Shown here piece by piece: positions 23,455 to 36,097 of a stretch of DNA of 64,000 nucleotides. Position numbers and translations under genes: made by a program. Below the pieces are notes generated by a model that worked only from the letters and a program-made list of their open reading frames with translations, did no database searches and was not told where the DNA came from. Source of the DNA: Coleophoma eucalyptorum (Eukaryota > Ascomycota > Leotiomycetes > Helotiales > Dermateaceae); assembly GCA_026120035.1 (NCBI GenBank), contig JALRME010000007.1, positions 1,488,001-1,552,000 on the forward strand, in the 5' to 3' direction. Within the stretch, counting starts at the first letter, position 1. Every line of letters starts with the position of its first letter.

Positions 23455-26400
23455 CTAGGAAAACAGACCTGCTGGTACCAATCTTGATCTCTCTGCCATC
23501 AATTTCGCCAGGTCCTGAATCAACAACGGACTCATCAACTCCACCGTCTGGATATACGACTCCAGCTGCTTGAACACCCAGTTTCGCAGCTCAACCGCAA
23601 TGAGGGAATCCATACCGTAGCTCGATACCGATTGCCCCGGGTTGATTTCCTCTGCTGCCATTCCTAAGAGTCGCGATAGCTTCTCCGTGAAGGCAGCCAG
23701 GACGGTTTGCACCGCCATATCTTGCGTTGTGGTCGCCAGAAGTGCCGCACAAATATCAAACTCAGCAGTACCCGCCGTGTTGGTATTCTGGCGGGAAGAT
23801 GTCTTCCAGATGTGCGAGAAGCGCGGGTCAGCACGCTGCGCTGCACTCTCCTCAGTATCCGATGTTGGGTCGGCGGTGTTGGTTCCCACGAGAACCTGCG
23901 ACCCTGCTGGGTTGCTGGCCAGCGGGTACGCAATGCCATGGTCCACGAGCGCGAAGACCTCCTCCATGCTGACGAACCCGGCGCCGTAACGCATGGCGTG
24001 CTTGGATGCTGATTCGTGCTCTGCGGCGTAGCCCTCGGAACCGACAATGCAAAGGTCTAAGGCGCAGACGGGATGGCCCTTCGAGGAAAGGTGGCGTGCG
24101 AAGGCATCTTGGAATGTACCCGCTGCGCTGTAGTTGCCCTGGCCGTGACTACCAATTGTGCCACTGATACTCGACAAGAGAATAAAGAAGTCGAGAGCGG
24201 TGTCGAAAACGGAATGTAAGTTTAGGGTTCCTGTAACCTTAGGTCCTAGTGTTGTCTCCCATTGGGCATGGGTCATATTGTCCATGGTAGAGTCCTGCGT
24301 TGCAGTCAGAATTACAAGCATCTGAAATCGTGGATCCGAGTTAACTTACCTGTAGAACCATTGCTGCTTGGATGATACCCCGAACTGGTCGTTCACCAAC
24401 CAGGTCTTTGAGTTTCTTGATGTCTTCAATTTCAGTAACGCTTCCTTGCTGGACGATGAGATTGACTCCTGCTTCACTCATCTCCCTAATGAGTGCGATC
24501 TTGCTTTCACTGTCTATACTGGATCTTGACAGTGTAGCGATTTGTTTGGCTCCTAGAGTTGCTAGGTGCCTAATGATCTGCTTACCAATGCCTCCGAGAC
24601 CACCGACAACAAGATATGTCTGGTCGTCTCTCAATTTGGGTGGAGTAGGACGTGCTTGGCGAACCTACAAGCAATTAGTGAATGTGTTTATTGCTCTCTA
24701 AGATTAAAACATACTTTCACCTGAGAGTCAGGTTCAATCTTCAATACAAGTTTGCCAACGTGTTTCCCGGTCTGCATTTGACGGAATGCAGTCTCGAGAT
24801 CAGAGATAGGGAACGAGGTAATAGGAGTGATAACTTTAAGCTTTTGCGCCTGGATAAGATCCAGGATCATCCCAAGAATCTCCTGAAACTTCAGTGGCAT
24901 GTGCTGTGCCACCATTCCCAAGTCCACCGCGGAGAAGGTTGCGTTCTTTTCGAGGTACTGGGTCTCCATTCTAGCATTCGAAAGTAGATCTTTCTTACCG
25001 ACTTCGATGAACCTTCCAAACTGTGCAAGACAGTTTTGACTCTCACGCGTTGCCTCACCACTGAGGGAATTGAGGACAATGTCCACACCTCGGCCGTCGG
25101 TCCTTCTCTGGATTCCTTGACCGAAAGAAAGAGTACGGCTAGAGAAGATGTTCTCGTCGGGAATTCCAAAGTGGTTCTTGACGAGCTCTCTCTTCTCTGG
25201 AGTACCGACAGTCACAAAGATATCTCCAGCCTCGTAGTACTGAGCAAGTGCAATAGCCGCTTGTCCTAATGCACCGGCTGCTGCATGGATGAGGATGGTA
25301 TCTCCTTTCTGGATACGGGCCGCATCTCTCAAAGCGTAGAGTGCAGTGGCATAAGAGACGGGAATGGCAGTAGCAAATTCTGTCGTCATTCCGTCTGGAA
25401 TACGACGAACTTGGCGATAATCGATGTTACTCCTCGTCGCAATGCCATCGGGATGGATTGCGCAGACGCGGTCGCCAACTTTGAATTCTCCATTGGTTTC
25501 AGCGCCTACTTCAATCACGGTACCGCTGCACTCAATGAGCATTGCACTGAGGCCTGGAAGCTGGCCCATAGCATTCATAAGATCCTTGAAGTTGAGGGCA
25601 ACCATGTTCACCTCGATGCGCACCTCATTCGGGTATGGTTTCCGACTGTGGCTAATGCTGTCGGTCCAGTACAGCGAGTCTAGGATTCCTGGAGTCTGGA
25701 TCTCGAGTCCCAAGGAGCGCTCGCCCTGGCTTATAGGGCCAAGCTCTGGCTCTAGATCGTTGACGGTGTTCTGAACATAGCTTTCCACAGGGCCATTTTC
25801 CACAACTCGAGGAATAAGGACCTTACCATCGCGAATAGCATATTCAAACTCCCGGAAGTACTCTCCATCACTTTGAGGTCGGAAAACGTAGTTGAAAACC
25901 TCAAAGATGTGCTGTGCCATATCGGCAGTATCCTCGGTCTTGGGATCAAGGTCAAGAGTGACAATATTGAGGGCATGATCTTCCGATCTAAGAGTCCTAG
26001 ATAGACCGGTAATGAGGGCCATCTCAGGATTTGATGCCTCAATAGTACCGCCTCTCGTGACCCAGAGGATTCCCCTGGCCTGACCAAACATAGTTTTGAT
26101 ATTCTGGAACTCAATCTCCGTGCAGGAGCCAAGGAAGGGTGCTAGAGTTTCAAGAAGTACTACATAAATCTTGCTAGAATAGTCAGCTTCATTGAGGGAA
26201 CTCTGGCTGACCCGGCGCTGCTGGTTTGCAGCTGTGACTAGTCCGTAGAATGAATCAGCGATGGAGTTCTCCTTGCCACTGCGAATGATTTCAATGGCTG
26301 GTTGATGCTCTAAGTCAAGTTGGGGCTTGGCGGTAGAAATAACCAAGCTTACTTGATGCTCGTGCAACGACTCGTAGTCCTTCATCTTAGCATCAACTCC

Positions 26401-29400
26401 AGAAAAGCCGGTCTCCTTAAGAAGCTTGTCCCATTTTGGCAGGGAGAGTAATGGGGAGTCGACACGGCCATCTTCAGCTCCAAGCCACCACCCAGGAAGG
26501 GTTCCAACTGTCATATGCCAGAACATATGAGTCTCTGTGATTTCCACCAAAGCGAGCTTTCCTTCTGGCTTCAATAGGCTTCGAGCATTTTGCATTGTTT
26601 TAGACATCGTCTGGGTTGCATGCAACACATTGGAGGCAATGATCAAATCGTAGGTACCTTCGTCAAATCCTTGCTCCTTGGCCGACTTCTCGATATCAAG
26701 CTTCTTGAACTCGACTAGATCTCCCCAGTCGGCTAGTGTGGCTTTGCCCTTCTCGAAGAATCCACTAGAGATGTCTGTGAAGACATACTTGTCAAGCTTT
26801 TCTTTCCCGACTCGGCGGCTTTCGGAGTCACCAGTCAATGCCTCCAGTGCAATGATTGACATGCTTGCTGTACCTGCGCCAATCTCTAGGATTCTCATGC
26901 GGGGGTTCTTGAATTGAAGTTGACGCAAATAGTTTGCAAGCTCAGTATGGCATCGCTGGATGTTTTCCATATTGTACAACTTGTATAGCAGATCATCTTT
27001 CATCATGACTGTCAGAGGGTCGATCTTTCCGGTAAGGATATCGACGAGATGATCACCAACGAGCACCAGCATTTGACCATCAGGACCAAGTGACTGGACG
27101 TGCTCTCTTAATTGCGGATCAATTTCTGCAATCGGATCTTGCTCCTGTGAGCGCATCCAGTTGACCAGTTTCCTGTGATGACTCGTCATCGTGGCTTCAT
27201 CCTGCTCCGTGATGACGGACAGCACTTGCGGTATGATATGCCGTATGTAGCGATCGAAAGTACTTCTCCGCTCAATTACAGGGTCAGGGCCTAGGCCAGC
27301 TCGGCAAAGCTGGTTGACATCGTCTTGCTTCGCACATGCGGTGTCCAAGCCCCACTCCAGTTGGTGGCACAGGTCATGTTTCTGCGAACTCTGGGACGTG
27401 TTTGTCAGTTCATACGTAGAGTTTGCACGCAGGCCTTTGATGCTGATAAGCGACGGCTCTTTGAGGTCGGTATCTGCAACAGCAATGGTTGCCCTATACT
27501 TCAAACGTCCAAAAGGTTCAATTGTAGAATGAGTAAGGAAGCTTTTCCCGGGTGCGGAACTGATATTGCTGGAAATGTTCAACTCGTCGATACCCGAGAT
27601 GACCATACTAGAGGGCATCTTGGTCGAGGCTACCAGAGCTGGGAATACAGTTTGGAAGCACATGTCCAGAGTAGCTGGATGCAAGATATGGGGTTGTTGG
27701 TAACCTCCAGGCATGGCAGACTTTGTTTCTGGGGTTGTGACAGTACACAACGAGCTAAGAGGTTGTGTATTGATTTGAGTGATGTTTGAGAATGGTCCAG
27801 TATAACTCATCCCAACCAACTTGAGCTCCTTGTAGTATTTTTCTACGTTGGTCGTTTGTCGGCAGCTCTGCTGTGCATCCTCGAAACCTTTTCGGGTAGT
27901 CTCCATAAGATACTGGTCCTCTCGCGCCGCCTCTAAGTCATCTTTAGAATCGCGATGATCTACCCAAACTAAGCCACTACAGTGCTCGGTGTCTTCGCCT
28001 GTAGCAGAAACTGAAAAAACCTGGAATTCCTTCCAGTTTGATGACGAGTCCTGGCTGGAAGATGCATAACGTCGAAGCGTGAAGAATGTCTCCACCCGAC
28101 CATTTTCAGGAATCAGCAACGCCCTTCCGATAGCTACCTGGCGGAATCGACAGACGATATTTTTCCACATGAAGCCATTCGTTACAGTGATCTGGCGGAG
28201 AGCTTCAAGGGCCATACAGATATAGCCACTAGCAGGGAATATCATCTGGTCGTTGATAACATGACCACTGAGCCAAGGCATTTCGGCCAAGCTCACATAG
28301 TTTCTCCAAGTTGGCTCTGTGGGGATGCTGTCGTTGCTGGTAATACCAAGGAGCTCGTGCCTTGCAAATTGCCGGAGTCGGAACTGACTACTGGTACGAC
28401 TCTCGGTCCAGTGGGATGTTGAATGCTGCCAGTTGTACACAGGCATATTTGTCAATGTCTTTTTATCCAAGGTATTGTTTGGGTCGTTGATGGCACTGAA
28501 GGATACATTGTATCCAAGTCCAAACAGATTGCCACTCATGTCGATTGCTGTCTTAACAGCGTCCACATTTCTCGAAAGGACGGAGTGATATGATATTTTG
28601 GCCAAATTTGGTCCCATAGTTTTCAGGGTCTGTTTGATTGGCCCTGCGAGCGCTGAGTGCGGTCCGACCTCCAGAATCATATTCGCCGAACCATTATCAT
28701 CCGACAATTTGAGAGCGCCCTCAAGAGCCTCAGAAAATCTCACGGTAGATACCATGTTGTCGGCCCAGTACTCAGCATTCATCGCCTCGCCATGGATTTC
28801 CTTTCCGGTCACAGAGGATATCATACGTGCACCGTTTTCAGGCTGTAGTGGTTTCAGATCCTTCATCAATTCGATGTATTCTTGTCGGACGAGTCCCATG
28901 TGATGAGAATGGTACGCAACATCCACAGTGAGGAGACGATTGAAAATGCCGTCAGTTTCAAGGTCTTTCTGGATCAATTGAAGAGCAGATCTATCACCAG
29001 ATAGAGTTACACTCGTAGGGCTGTTGATACATGCCACAACAACCTTCACAAAAGGATCTTCTGAAGCATTCTTCGAGATATACTGCTGAGCTTGTTCCAC
29101 TGATAGTCCTGCGGCCATCATGCAGCCATCAAGCTCTGGGTGCTGTACTTTAAGTTTTGCAACAGCTTGCCCTCTGAAGTAAGAGATGCTAAGAGCGTCA
29201 TAATCAGAAAGGAAGCCTGCAGCATATGCAGCTGCAATTTCGCCACTCGAGTGGCCGCACACTACAGTAGGTTGAATGCCCCAAGACTGTAGTAGATTTA
29301 CCAGAGCAATTTGAATGGCAGTACAGCATGGCTGCGAAATGGCAGCTTCGTTGATGCGAGAATCTCCGGCTTTTGCGGAAAGCTCCTTCAACAGCGACCA

Positions 29401-31930
29401 CTCTGCGCCTAGGCCAGCGAGTTGTAGCTCAGCAGTTGCTATAGATGCAGCAAATACTGGATAGGCACTGAGAAGCTCCTGGCCCATGCGAGCCCATTGT
29501 GCTCCTTGTCCTAAAAGATTTCATTAGTGCATGACTCAAGGTTAAGGGCTACCAATCTTACCAGTAAAGGCAAAGCATATCTTTGGGTTCTCGAGAGCTT
29601 TTTGAGGACGTATCGTGCCTTTAGCAACTGCCTCAAGAGCATCAAGCAATTCTGGCAAATCAGTAGCACTCAAAGCCACTCGGAATGCGAGACGAGATCT
29701 TCGCATTGCAAGTGTGTATGCTAATTTATCGAGAATCTGGCTCTCATCTTGAACTCCCGTCTGGAGATACTGCTTGAAATTTGTGGCCATTGCACCCATG
29801 CTACGTTCGGTACCATGAGTGAAAACAAACAGACGCCTCTTTTGAGAGGCTAGATCTCCATTTTCGAGCGCGCTGCTACCAGTTGGCTGGCTAACTGACG
29901 TTCCATTCGATGGTGTCTCATTAGCTGGTGTTCCAATTACGGCGGCTTCGTTAACAGATGTTTCCTTAACTGCGGCTTCTTTGATTGATGATCCGTCTAA
30001 TGGTGTTTCATCAATTGATATTCCAGTTAATGGTGTTCCAACCAGTGGTGTTTCATCAGCTGATGTTTCACTCGATGGTGTTCCGCTAGCTGATGAATCA
30101 TTCGATACTGTTCTGTTAATTGGGACTCTGTTCGCTGGGGTTCCGTTCATTGACTCTTCGTTGATGGAAGTTCCACTTGGTGGTGTTCCAGTCACTGGAG
30201 CTCCGGTCAAAGGTGTTTCGTCAATTGATGTTCCATTCGTTGAGCTTCTGTTCCCTGACTTTACCTCGTTGGTTGGAGCATTTGTTGCCAAAAGCCTTTG
30301 GCCGGACTGTGAAGCCAAGTAATCCTCTGGTGACTCAAGAATGACGTGAGCATTTGTTCCGCCATATCCAAAGCTATTCACCGATGCTCGCCGTACGTGA
30401 TTTTCAGGCCAGGGAACCACTTTCCGCGGTATCTGTGACGAAATTAATAAGAAATATGCAAACCACGGCCGGAGACACATACCTTGATTTGCCAATCATT
30501 CAGAGGAATCTTTTCGTTGGGACGGGAGAAGTTCAAATTCGGAGGAATTTTTCCGAAATTAAGAACCATCACGGCTTTTATAAGCCCTGCTAAGCCAGCA
30601 GTACTCTCTGTATGGCCAATATTGGTTTTAACACTGCCGACGTAGAGCGGCGAGTCTGTTGATCGATCTTGACCGAAAGTCTGGAAAATAGCACCTGCTT
30701 CAGTCTTGTCACCAGCCTGTGTTCCAGTACCTAGAGAAACTAGTTAGTAATTTTTTTCTCAGCGTAGTGTCGAGGATATCTTACCATGCGCTTCGACGTA
30801 GCAGGTTTCTCGTGGATCAAGTCCTGCGTCGGCATACGCCTTCTTGATCATCCTTACTTGTGCTGCTTGTGAGGGCATTATCACACTAGGAGTTCGACCA
30901 TCCTGGTTAGAAGCAGTGGATCGTATTATTGATTGGATTGGATCTCCATCGCGCAGAGCATCACTAAGTGGCTTCAATACAATCGCCGCCACACCCTCGC
31001 CTCTACCGAATCCGTTGGCTCGGTTGTCAAAAGCATAACAACGACCATCATCAGACAAGACCCTAATTCAGCTTTAGCTTTCGAATCATAGACAGATGAG
31101 ATTCCGCCTACGTACTGCATTGATGACATAACAGCGGTTTCCTCGGGATCGAGTATCAAATTCGTTCCACCCACAAGGGCTTGATCAATTTCACCGCTTC
31201 GAATAGCCTTACAAGCTTCGTGTACTGCTACAAGACTGCCCGAGCAAGCAGTATCTATGGTAAGACTAGGTCCGTTAAGATTGAAGTTGTATGATATCCT
31301 GTTAGATGCAAGTGCATTGCCAGTTCCTGTGAATCGGTGACTGTTGCAGAAATCTATTAGCCATCAACACAGCTAATCTCCTAGCCCTCGCCAAACGTAC
31401 TTTGGGGAGAATTCTGGGTCTCTCCCCAGCATTTTCTCGTAATCATGATTCGACACTGCGCAAAAGACACCTGTCTCTGAGGCTGCAAGTGACTCCATCG
31501 AAATACCTGCATTCTCAAAAGCCTCATAGGTAACCTCAAGCAGCAGCCTCTGCTGAGGGTCAATGGCTTGTGCTTCAAGTGGAGTCACGCGGAAGAATTG
31601 ATGATCAAAATGAGACACGTCTTCTTTTAGGAAGTATAGGCCTCTTGCATTGAACTGAATTCAAATTAGCTTGTGTATAACCGAGATGGTGGCAGTCATC
31701 TAATATACCGCTCCCTTCATTTCCTTAGAAGGGTGATAAAAAGATTCCATTTTGAATCTGGAATTATCTCCACGAGTCCATCCCGATTGTCCTCTTGTTA
31801 ACATTTGCCATAACCTCTGTGGAGAAGTGGCTGTTCCAGCCAGACGGCAGCCCATGCCAATGACGGCAATTGGCATAGTAGAACTATCTTTTGCTCCATT
31901 GGAGCTGTAAGAGTTGCCGGAAGCATCCAT
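23455..31930 (-). CDS. Highly reducing type I polyketide synthase (KS-AT-DH-MT-ER-KR-ACP)
   Basis: Nine exons: 31930-31709, 31654-31401, 31340-31116, 31062-30785, 30730-30483, 30432-29562, 29510-24715, 24664-24350 and 24294-23455. All phases agree and give 2682 residues. KS at 18-455: C191 (DTACSGS), H326 (EAHGTGT), H366 (NIGHTE). AT from about 695: GHSSGE with S787. DH about 1085-1395: H1116 ([10 protein letters not shown]) and D1315 (HPATLD). C-methyltransferase with SAM motif [10 protein letters not shown] (1573-1582). ER about 1975-2290 with [11 protein letters not shown] (2108-2118). KR with GGLGGIG (2319-2325) and Y2458 (GNYSAA). ACP with S2633 (GMDSL). All catalytic residues are present, so it should build a reduced, alpha-methylated chain. 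No thioesterase or reductase follows the ACP, so release needs another enzyme. The KS-AT linker contains 23 pentapeptide repeats, described separately. It shares a 1.4-kb divergent promoter with the acyltransferase gene. Confidence 0.95.
29893..30237 (-). repeat. 15-bp minisatellite, 23 in-frame units, in the PKS KS-AT linker
   Basis: Within PKS exon 6 the coding strand runs as 23 consecutive 15-bp units, each encoding a degenerate pentapeptide of the form x-(G/E)-T-(P/S)-x, such as [35 protein letters not shown] and NGTSV. Units are imperfect at DNA level (common core GGTGTTCCA on the + strand) but keep exact 15-base phase throughout, so copy-number change would preserve frame. The encoded segment, about 115 residues, is polar, Thr/Ser/Pro-rich and probably disordered. 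It follows the KS C-terminal motif NAHVILE by about 35 residues and precedes the AT. Confidence 0.9.
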
Positions 31931-33352
31931 TTGAGCCTGTGTAGTTTGAGTTATTGTATATAAAGAAAGTTGATGCTGAAAATGTCCTGAAGCTTAGAAG
32001 CAAGAATTTTTTTCTTTCTTATTTCTGGGTATCTCTGCTGTGTATATTGAAATATCTGGGAGGGTGGAAGGATCTCAAATCTTGAACTATTCGATGGGTT
32101 GAACCGTTATCAACCCTCGAGAGGATAGACTGTGACCTTTCCTTTATCTTCTAATCAGGCCTATTCTTACAGAATACTAACAATTCGAGTCCTATTTATT
32201 TGGACTCCTTGAACAGGAAGGGATAGCTCAACTTACTGCATTCTGATTGATGGACTCGGGCCGACCAGGGAGGAAGCAATCGTCTTACAATATTGAATTG
32301 TGCCTTTAGATAAGACCGTGGTTCATGCAGGCAAATCTGGTACCTAACTGCACCTCAGACTTCACGTACTGATTTTTCACGTACTGCAACTGGGATTGAT
32401 CAATATCTATTGGACCAGGGAGGTGGTAATGGTGTTACGATTTTGGAGCTATACCTTTAGGATAAATTCGTAGCCATACAGTTACCCCCCTAGTAAATAT
32501 CCCATGTCAGGTCTCTCTCTCAAAGTGCTGCTTTAGTACCATTCTTTACTGAACCAGAAACTTAATGATTAGGTTTGGCGAGCTTCTACAAATGATCTAC
32601 GAGACTAAGATACATGCGAGCAAACGGAGTGATGATGTTTCAGCAAAAGATCTCTTGCCTCTATATGCATAATAAGGCTCGATAACAGAACAGAAGCTTG
32701 GCCTTAAAATAAATTAACATTAATAGTATGATTATGAGAAAAATGCGATAAAGGAAATCGAAACTAGTTTTATTTTAATATAATTAGGTACAAATTGACA
32801 AGGGCTTTCAAGTGGCTTAAGTTTCTTGCCGGTTTAAGGATAGTGGCTACCAAGAATACCAACATGGGATGAACTTACTAGCGGCAGCGCAAGAGGATAT
32901 TTTACGGCAAGTTCACTGTCAGCAATGATGCTTGGAATTTAGAAAACGGCTAAGATGGCACTCAGGTCGGGTCAGAAAGTATGTAAAAACTACGTAAATT
33001 TAGCCAATCTCATGGCTCTGGACCAATTCTCACGAGATACCTTGTTTGAGTACGACGACTATTTCGGCTTTCGGCAGGGCATGGGATACATCGGCCCCTG
33101 CCAATTTGAACCGGTAAATGCAAAGCAATCATGGCCATAATTCTTGGAAAACAAATAACGCTATAAAATGAAATTTAATGCTTATACCGTGACATTAAGA
33201 CAGTGGATTTAGAATTCGGCGCATCTCCAGTGGAGCCAGCTCAGGTGGGAAACAATAGAAAAAGGTTTCTCTTTCTCGTTCTGTGCCACTATCTACTCTT
33301 TAAGCAGCAATCAACAACTTATTTTCTCCAAACTTCATAGAAAACTGCTAAA
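31931..33352. promoter_or_regulatory. Divergent promoter region of PKS and acyltransferase genes
   Basis: A 1.4-kb AT-rich intergenic region between the PKS (leftward) and acyltransferase (rightward) start codons, without a supportable gene. It carries two imperfect direct copies of a roughly 70-bp element (32245-32314 and 32394-32465) and a tandem 11-mer between them. Shared control of the two genes is an inference from the arrangement. Confidence 0.6.
32245..32465. repeat. Duplicated ~70-bp promoter element, with a tandem TTCACGTACTG pair between copies
   Basis: Copy 1 (32245-32314) and copy 2 (32394-32465) share, in the same order, GATTGAT, GACCAGGGAGG, AAT.GT.TTAC.AT.TTG and CCTTTAG.(A)TAA, with diverged bases between. 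Between them TTCACGTACTG occurs at 32361-32371 and again at 32376-32386. These look like repeated regulator-binding sites in the divergent cluster promoter. Confidence 0.6.
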
Positions 33353-34789
33353 ATGGCTACGACAGAGACCATCGTGCGACCAAGCGTGCCGCTGGTGCCT
33401 GAAACAGTGATACTTTCGCCGTTTGACCAGTTCAATGGCAGACATTACTTACCACTCTTTTGTATCTTCAAACAGCCAGACCCCAAGCTCTCTGAGATAA
33501 TTATCTCTGAGCTTGAAGAGGGTCTAGCTAGGCTGTTGGCTGAGGCCCCATTTCTCACCGGCAACGTGTTGATAGAAGATGAGCAGCGTGACCTTCTCAC
33601 TCTGGAAATTCCAGACGATGGAGGAGTGATCTTCAAAGTCAAGACAATAGAGTATGCGGATGACGGCTCAGTGCTGGACTATGAAGAACTTGAACGCGAT
33701 GGCTTTCCGGTTTCTGCGCTCAATCCTATCGTTATGTGTCCAAGGTCTTTTCTGCCTGAGCCAATTGCCCCTTGCCTTCAGATTCAAATCAACTTGATCC
33801 GTGGTGGGATAATTATCGCAACTCATTTCCACCACTCGATTGTTGACGGCGAAGGGGCTATGACTTTGATCAATCAATGGGGCGCACATGTTAAAGCTGT
33901 GTCTGAAGGTCGGATTCTACCGGAGTCCGACTTGCTACCAGCTGAAGCTCTTGATCGCACCGTCCTCTTTCCTGAGAATGGATCCAAGTGCAAGCTCTAT
34001 GACTTCGCTAGTTACCAAGATGGGCGAGAAATGCCCCCGGAGGCAGAATCGTGCTGGAATGTGGGTGAACGCATGGAGATGACGGACAGCGAAAAGGCCA
34101 AAATTGTCAGAGGGGTAAGCTGGTATTTCACTAAAGAAAATCTCCAACGGATCGAGGAGATGGCAGTACCGAAGAACCCAAAAGATCCGAAGATGACGGA
34201 AAGCTCGATACTCTCCGCGTTCGTTTTCCGGCACTACACCCTTGCCAGACGCCTGGAGCAAAGAGGCGTTAAGGAGGCATCCTATCACTACCCGTGCAAC
34301 ATCCGCACACGGATAGAGCCTACTCTTCACCCTCTATACCCGGGTAATGCTGTGGTTCCCAGCAGAACGCTTCTACCCCTCTCCGAAATCTTTTCCTCGG
34401 ATGAGGATGCGCTATATCGCATTGCCTCAGCCATCAGTGGTAGTATTGACTGGTGGTCCTCTGACAGAATCTGGGACCTGCTTGGCGCAATGGAAGCTTG
34501 GCCCCGTGTCAGAGAAATTGAGCGCACCATGGATCTCAATTGCAAGACCGACTTCCATCTCACCAATCTTTCAGGTTTCCCTATATTGGATATATCCTGG
34601 GGTACAAAAATGGGTAACCTGATGTCTTTCAAGCTTCCGGCTATGGCTTTGGTGAATGGCTATGGTCTCATTATGCCTCGTTTGGCTGATGGTGGTCTGG
34701 AGGTCATCCTTTATATGAATATTGAAACACTAGATGTTTTGAAGGATGATAAGGAGTTTATGAAATATACTCGATTTGTTTCTGACTAG
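33353..34789 (+). CDS. BAHD/TRI101-like acyltransferase
   Basis: Single exon, 478 residues. The N-terminal half carries the BAHD catalytic motif HxxxD in HFHHSIVDGEG (H161, D165), here with the following Gly usual in the trichothecene 3-O-acetyltransferase branch. The structural DFGWG motif near the C-terminus appears as DISWG (413-417), a common relaxed form in fungal members. These enzymes move an acyl group from CoA, or in some pathways from a carrier protein, to a hydroxyl or amine. It is divergently paired with the PKS and followed by a glycosyltransferase, so likely roles are acylation of the polyketide or its sugar, or transfer of the finished chain off the PKS, which has no release domain. 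The exact donor and acceptor cannot be read from sequence. Confidence 0.88.
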   Translation: MATTETIVRPSVPLVPETVILSPFDQFNGRHYLPLFCIFKQPDPKLSEIIISELEEGLARLLAEAPFLTGNVLIEDEQRDLLTLEIPDDGGVIFKVKTIEYADDGSVLDYEELERDGFPVSALNPIVMCPRSFLPEPIAPCLQIQINLIRGGIIIATHFHHSIVDGEGAMTLINQWGAHVKAVSEGRILPESDLLPAEALDRTVLFPENGSKCKLYDFASYQDGREMPPEAESCWNVGERMEMTDSEKAKIVRGVSWYFTKENLQRIEEMAVPKNPKDPKMTESSILSAFVFRHYTLARRLEQRGVKEASYHYPCNIRTRIEPTLHPLYPGNAVVPSRTLLPLSEIFSSDEDALYRIASAISGSIDWWSSDRIWDLLGAMEAWPRVREIERTMDLNCKTDFHLTNLSGFPILDISWGTKMGNLMSFKLPAMALVNGYGLIMPRLADGGLEVILYMNIETLDVLKDDKEFMKYTRFVSD

Positions 34790-36097
34790 TCTTAATCCCT
34801 TTATATGGAATCTCTATGTTTTTAGATCGATAAAGGCTAGAGTTACATCAAATACAATCATGAAAAAACACTGAGCGTGCAACTAAAGACGTACATAATT
34901 CTCTGCTGGGTTATTAATTGCTTGACCTGACCCTAACTTTAGACAGAGTTTATGGTCCTAGGCTGTGCTGTGTCTATGCTTCAAAATCTAACAATGGGCA
35001 GCTTATCAGGCCCTCCTTCTATCACCAGGCAGACACGTGATGGTGATGCAGCTATAATCTTGGCTCCGTATACTTCGTAAACTTTGCCGTATAATTTCGG
35101 CACTTTATAACCACTTCGTTGTGAAGTCTCGGCACTGTGCCGTATGACTGCGGGATGTAGTGAGAAACAGCCGTTGATCCCTTGCTCAAGAAGGGAATCT
35201 CCCTCTCCGATTAGCCGGCATTCTTATCCTTGGTTTGATATTATCCTCTTCCGCCCGCGATCGATCATTGCTAGGGGCGGGTAAGAAGTGGCTGAATTCG
35301 TCCCATCGCATGTTATCGCTTATGGCGTTTTCTGTAAAATGGTGTGACTGACCCGAGGCACAATTGGTTGTCAATAGAGATGTGCTCTGAACGTGCCTGA
35401 AGAATGTGAGATGCCAAAACGTGCATGCAGACACATATTGGTGAATATTCTATGTCTTCGTACGATAACAACTATCTTCCCGACAACCTTCCCTTTTCTA
35501 TCACCCTGTTAGGGACCATGCTTAGAGCTCTTCCTCCAGCTCTTATGGTAGCGTTTGTAGGTGCATCAGCCCCAGGTCTCATGCAGGTTTATTGAATCTC
35601 GGGGCCAAACTAACGTCTTGAGTGCTTTCTTGCGTATTCATCTTGCGTATTCAACGGATATAGAAAAAGGTCATTCTCGGTGCTTCAGTGGACGATGAAA
35701 TGGACCTGGGGGTGCTGCCTGGCCCTAGACATGAATTTCCGTAAGATTTTGCCGTACGACTTTTCCGTAAGGATTTCCAATTCAATATTCTTGGATATCC
35801 AAAGGATCAATCTGACATGCAGAATTATTCTTATTACGGCCAGCGAACTTCCCCATCCCATCTGTATGTCCTGCAGACGTATCAGTACCCTTACACATCC
35901 CAAGTTCGAGCTTTGGGAATAGAACTACCAGTTATTTCTTCACGTGGTTCAAATTATAAACAAGTTTGTGTACAGTAACGTTACCATGGTATCACCCAGA
36001 CCCTTATGAGTAAAGAGCAGAGATATTCACCCTGAAGTTCAGAACCGAAGTCTCTTTGTCTCGTGATTTAGCACCTTCAGATGACTTGAGAAACTCA
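34790..36097. other. Intergenic, acyltransferase to glycosyltransferase
   Basis: About 1.3 kb holding the 3' flank of the acyltransferase and the promoter of the glycosyltransferase. No gene is supported. Confidence 0.55.

Noticed and set aside
36056..36097. Earlier start of the glycosyltransferase
   Set aside because: The upstream extension has only a TTG start; ATG 36098 is the first in frame.
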